Both the position numbers and the translations under genes were made by a program. Positions 30,004 through 33,957 of a stretch of DNA of 33,957 bases are shown one piece after another. The notes under the pieces are model-generated. The model did not search any database. It was given only the letters and a program-made list of their open reading frames with translations, and was not told the origin of the DNA. The stretch is from Candidatus Rhodoferax odensensis (lineage in GTDB: Bacteria; Pseudomonadota; Gammaproteobacteria; Burkholderiales; Burkholderiaceae_C), in assembly GCA_016718405.1 (NCBI GenBank), contig JADKDJ010000009.1, forward strand, positions 1 to 33,957, in the 5' to 3' direction. The stretch's first letter is position 1. Each line of letters begins with the position of its first letter.

Positions 30004-30560
30004 TTGAAGGTCTTGAAGCTGTCAGCGCAAGGCTTTGCCCCAGTCGTGGATTTCACTGGAGCAGGCGGTGATTCACTACGCAAGAGGAGATTGCGGCGCG
30101 AGGAGGTGGGCGCACAGATTGCGGTGTTCCACGGCGGCTACAACGCGCGCACCGGCGAACAGTCGATCATCGCCGTCAACAGCATCATCGGCACCAAGGG
30201 CGTGCCGAACATCAACCCGTTCAGTCTGCGACCCGGGCCTGACCAATGGCAAACTGTTCGCGCGCGACCGCAATTTGTGCGCCTGCGTAACGGGCAGTTT
30301 CACGAGGATGACCTGACGCGCGAGCACATCATCCCACGTTTGCCCGAAGCAGCGTTGACAAGTGGATGAACGTCGTAAACCGCCTGCCGCCCTTGCAACC
30401 ACCGCAAGAGCCATCGAACCCCCGAACAAGCCAAGATGCCATGCTCCATACTTAATGCGTCCCCGGCCTGTGGGAAGATTTCATTCTGCGCAATCGGCGG
30501 ATTCTGGCCGACCAGATGGAGTTCCTGATGGCGCACGTGCCCCGGTCTTCGCGTTTGTTA
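30004..30560 (+). CDS. HNH endonuclease, frameshifted
   Basis: Probable standalone HNH nuclease of a type common in Burkholderiales; its cellular role is not known. The start is a TTG at 30004, chosen because a perfect AGGAGG lies six bases upstream (29992-29997) and translation then reads LKVLKLSAQG, the conserved beginning. Frames change near 30040 (QSWISLEQAVIHYARGD), 30090, 30240 and 30340. The clean middle reads VGAQIAVFHGGYNARTGEQS and IIAVNSIIGTKGVPNINPFS. The HNH core is spread over frames: KLFARDRNLCA, then GQFHEDDLTREHIIPR, then TACRPCNHRK, with two CxxC-type metal sites, the first partly damaged. The tail reads WEDFILRNRRILADQMEFLM and AHVPRSSRLL. The stop is uncertain, near 30560. 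The 180-base gap to ribF holds a TATATT at 29910 that may serve as a -10. Confidence 0.82.
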
Positions 30561-30918
30561 GCTTGGCGCTCGACGATCGCGTCATTTTTCGGGGCGGGTT
30601 GTCCACACCATGGTGCCCGACTTCGACTGCGGGTAAGGTTCATGTAAGTACCGTTCGCTGTCATCAAAAACCGTTTTCGTGCCGCAAGTCCGTCTGGCTG
30701 ATGTCTGTTACAAATTGTCCCTCGAAATCTGGCGAGGGGGTTGTCGGGATTTCGTCATCTTTCGCCCCAAATGGGCCGCTGACGCGGTCGGCTGTGCGAT
30801 CATCTGAGACGTCCCAGTGCATTGTTGGCAGAGCTGTGTTGTGTACCGCCTGGCCGACCGACAGTTTGGTTCTCACCAGAGTAGTGTTTTCAACTGTGAT
30901 CAGATTTCCAGGATTCCT
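30561..30918. other. Intergenic region between HNH and DUF1631 genes
   Basis: About 360 bases without a convincing coding frame on either strand. AT content rises at 30660-30720 and 30860-30915, the latter just ahead of the DUF1631 start, consistent with a promoter there, but I could not fix -35 and -10 boxes. I see no hairpin with a T-run that would terminate the HNH transcript. Confidence 0.4.
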
Positions 30919-33264
30919 GTGAACCCGATGAACGCCACACCGTCCACGTCGCCGAATGCTGTTGACCGCGAGTCGCCGGCCTGGAAGCGCCGCCTGCTGC
31001 GCGCCATGGTTGGCAAGACCTTGGCCTTTCTTGCCGGGCTGGAGACCATGCAGATCAAGCTGTCGTGCGCGATCACTTGTGACATCGCCGATGGCAAACT
31101 GTCCCTTGCCCAAGCGCAAAACGTACGCTCGGCGGCGGTTTTCCTGGACCGTCGAGGAGGCTTTCAAGCGTGCGTTCCAGGATGCCGCGCAAGCCGCGCT
31201 GGACGAGGAACTGGCCATCGCCCTGCCAGAGACCGATCGACCCGGCTTTCGACGCATTGCCACCGTCGATGAGCTCGACGGCATGTCGTTGAGCCTGATC
31301 GATGTGTCGAGTGGACCGCATCTTGTTGCTGGATCGGGTCTCGCAGCGCTATCACCCCCCACTACGAGACCAGTTTGCTGCCCTTGACGCAGCGCATCCC
31401 GAGTCCTGTAACGGGGTCGGGAGGAGCAAATCCGTCTCCAACAATCCGTTCAGGCCTCAGGTGCTGGTGCGCGCCTTCATGAGTGCATGGGAGAAGGGCG
31501 GTTTTGACGATCAGGCGACCGAGGACCTGATCAACTCGCTGGAGCGAACGCTGTATTGACCTGGCCCCGCCGCACGCGGATTTGCTAGCCACCACGAAGC
31601 ACGCCGGCATTGCCGCGCAGACCGGGCATCGCATCGGGAAGTCGGTCGGTCGGGTCCGGCGACGCGTTCCCGCACCGCGGGGAGCTCATCCAACTTCGCG
31701 CCGCCCAGGCGATGGTGAGCCAGCACTTAGCCAGCGCGCTCACGCTGGAACAGTCGCCAGCGGAAGCGCCGCGTTCCGCCTGGGGGCGCGTTAGCACCAG
31801 CCGGGCGATCGATTGCTTCCCACGCGCGCCAATTCTTGCGGCGAAAACGGGGTTTGGGCTCACAACAAGGCGAGTTGACCTCAAGCCGCATGGGGCTGTC
31901 CGATACGTCTGAGCACCCGGTCTTTGAAGCCGCCGATCCACAACTGATGGGTTACCTTGGGGATCTGCAAGCTGGCGCTGGTGCGTCGTCGGGCTACCAG
32001 TATCTGGAGGGGCAGGATCTGTCCAATCAGAACGTGCTGCGCCAGATGCGCGACCGCGAGGAAATTCGCCGCGCCCTGAACTGGACCGGGGGTGCAAATG
32101 GTACCTTGGCTGAAGTGTTCGACTTCGTGTTTGCCGACCAGGCGATCCCGATACAAATGAAGGTGGTCATCGGGCGTTTGCGAATCCCGGTGCTGAAGGC
32201 TGCGCCATGATCGACCGCGACTTTCTGTCGGCCCGATCACCCGGCGCGCAAATTGGTTGATACGCTGGCGTCGGCGTCGATCGCCTGGGCGCCAGAGAGG
32301 GTGAAGACGATCCGCTGACATATGCGCATCGAAAGCACGGTCAAGCGGGTGCTCAATGAGTTCGAAGAATGATCTCGCACTGTTCCGTGTACTGCTTCTT
32401 GAGTTCCAGCGGTTCCTGTTCGAGACCGAGCAACAGGCCCAGCAACCGGAAATCGAACCGGCAGCCACGGGAGCGTGACAAAGAGTCACTCGATGCAGCG
32501 CTGGCACATGCCACGACGAGGTGGTGCACGCCCGCATCACCGCCTTGCCCGGCCACACTGCCTCTGGCGCCGTTCCTGACCCCTTTCTGCCGACCGCAGT
32601 GGCGCGAAGTGATCGCCCACGCCTGGCTGGACGCCGAGACCCGGCCTGGACACTGGGAGGCCGCCTTGGCCACGATGGACCTGTTTGATTTTGGAGCACC
32701 CAGCCACAAGACGCACGCAGACGAGCGCTGGAAGCTGGTGGGCGTGCTGCCCGATCTGGTGCGCAGCATCAACGCAAACCTGGATTCGATCAACTGGACG
32801 GGCGATGAACGTGCCACATTCTGCGCGGCGCCTGATTGCCACACATGCTGGCAATCCGGATGAATCGAAAGCCCGCGCCTGAGGATTCAAAGCGGCAGCA
32901 CTGGAAGCCAGTGCCAGCCAGGAAGGCGATTGATGCGCTGGACCAACGCCGCCAGCGAAGCTCGCCAGCAGGCCGATCAGTTCGACGCCATGGCGCGATC
33001 TCTTACCGCGGCACCTGGTTTGACGTGGTGCAGGACGACGGCAGCGGCCATCGCTGCCGACTGAGTTGGGTCAGCCCGATGCGCACACGCCTGTTGTTCA
33101 CCAATCGTGACGGCTTCGACGCCTTCGTCCGCTCTGAGCGTGAAGTCGCCCCGTTGCTGCGCCGGGGGCGGCTCAGCATGATCGATCAGGTGCCGATCGT
33201 CTCGCGCGCGATCGACAAGCTCATAGCCGGCGACTCCGAGCCGGAAGTGGTCCTGGTGGTTTGA
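30919..33264 (+). CDS. DUF1631 family protein, frameshifted
   Basis: Cytoplasmic protein of unknown function, about 780 codons, typical for DUF1631 of betaproteobacteria. A GTG at 30919 is preferred because AGGA lies five bases upstream; ATG 30928 in the same frame is the alternative. The N-terminal part reads ESPAWKRRLLRAMVGKTLAF and LAGLET, then AFQDAAQAALDEELAIALPE, TVDELDGMSLSLIDV, SNNPFRPQVLVRAFMSAWEK and GGFDDQATEDLINSLE. The central part carries PQLMGYLGDLQAGAGASSGY and LRQMRDREEIRRA, then AEVFDFVFADQAIPIQMKVV. The C-terminal segment is clearest: TWFDVVQDDGSGHRCRLSWV, SPMRTRLLFTNRDGFDAFVR and GRLSMIDQVPIVSRAIDKLI, ending at 33264. More than ten frame changes, the worst between 31560 and 31880. 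It converges on the acyl-CoA dehydrogenase gene, 20 bases away. Confidence 0.85.
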
Positions 33265-33284
33265 CGCTTTCCAGCTCCGGCGCT

Positions 33285-33957
33285 TCAGGCAAACACGCCT
33301 GCGGAGTCACCATGCGCGCTGACGCTTCGCCCAGATGGTTGCAGGGTGTCGCCGTAGCCTATTTCCGAGTTGGGTCGGATTTCTTGAAGTAGTGGCTGAC
33401 GGTGTCGCACTCGTCGGTCACGCCAATACCGCCGTGCAATTGCACCGCCTGCTGGCCCGCAAAACGCATTGACTGGCCAAGCTGAACGCAGCAGCGCGCG
33501 ACAGCGCCGCCCCCCGTCGCTCGGACAACGGGGCCGTGAGCTTGAGCGAGGCGTAGTGACTCATCAGGCGGGCCAGTTCAAACTGCATCTTCATGTCGGC
33601 CGCGCGGTGGCGCCAGCGCCTGGAAGCTGCTGATGACAACGCCGAACTGCTGCGCGTGTTCATGTACTCGGCGGTGATGGCCATGGTCTTGTCCATCACC
33701 CCGACCGCCTACTCAACGCAGCTGGCGGCAATGCCGATGTCCACCGCATGCTCCAGGGCTGTCAGGCCGTCGGTCGTGATCAAGCTGGCGGCGGCGTTTT
33801 GAACACCACTTCGGCGGCGCACGCGCCCCATCCTGCGTGCCGTATCCGCGCGTCGTGACGCCCGCAGCGGCATAAATGGCACCAGGAACAGCGCGATCTG
33901 GTCGCCGATCTTGGCGGACACGATGAAGGCGTCTGCCTGGTCGCCCTGGGCACAATG
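33285..33957 (-). CDS. Acyl-CoA dehydrogenase (PimD-like), C-terminal part, cut by window end
   Basis: FAD enzyme that oxidises acyl-CoA to the trans-2-enoyl form; the visible C-terminal 220 codons most resemble the pimeloyl-CoA dehydrogenase small-subunit group, though this is from memory. From the window end inward: AKIGDQIALFLVPF, AASLITTDGLTALEHAVDIG, MDKTMAITAEYMNTR, then FQALRHRAADMKMQFELARL over a frame change, MSHYASLKLTAPL, GQQAVQLHGGIGVTDE (the conserved FAD-contacting QLHGGIG segment, assembled across frames at 33410-33470), VSHYFKK and the terminal GVFA at TGA 33285. At least five frameshifts. The N-terminal domains lie outside the window, so the start and partner subunit cannot be judged. 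Confidence 0.8.

Overview
The window is GC-rich DNA from a betaproteobacterium, most likely of the family Comamonadaceae (Burkholderiales). This rests on gene content and order read by eye: a LexA-controlled imuA-imuB-dnaE2 cassette, a ribF-ileS-lspA operon, a DUF2339/DUF3999 membrane pair, a DUF1631 gene and a PP2C-kinase fusion beside a formate/nitrite channel. No database search was run.

Reading quality is uneven. Nearly every gene outside the middle third is cut by one-base frameshifts, and a few by in-frame stops, although the pieces line up end to end as complete family members. Because this includes genes a cell cannot lose (ileS, lspA, ribF), I read most breaks as sequencing errors, not gene death. 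Coordinates of broken genes therefore span from inferred start to inferred stop across frames.

Layout. 1-8197, minus strand: DUF2339 protein, DUF3999 protein, MlaE-type permease, MCE lipid-binding protein, lipoprotein, glutathione peroxidase and a DUF2628-like membrane protein. The DUF3999 and permease genes appear joined by a deletion or misassembly that also removes the place where the transporter ATPase would be expected. 8443-8710: a 58-residue protein and its terminator. 8711-10592: a class C-like group II intron inserted directly behind that terminator. 10592-16182: an SOS promoter with a perfect LexA core, then imuA, imuB and dnaE2 (error-prone translesion synthesis). This cassette carries two kinds of palindromic repeats: a twin hairpin between imuA and imuB, and a 112-nt palindrome inside the open dnaE2 frame. 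16432-19121: a sigma-54 promoter, a hairpin over the ribosome-binding site, a formate/nitrite channel and a PP2C-Ser/Thr kinase fusion.

19158-23072, minus strand: a 7TMR-DISM/GGDEF/EAL cyclic-di-GMP protein and a FeeM-like N-acyltransferase, with a 21-bp-spaced direct repeat upstream. 23340-25098, minus: an EF-G-like GTPase lacking its C-terminal domain, then tRNA-Ala(CGC). 25244-29823, minus: lspA, ileS and ribF. 30004-33264, plus: an HNH endonuclease and a DUF1631 protein. 33285 to the end, minus: an acyl-CoA dehydrogenase cut by the window edge.

The most notable signals are the palindrome decoded within DnaE2, the repeated hairpins and intron clustered in one SOS operon, and the sigma-54/hairpin control region of the channel-kinase pair.
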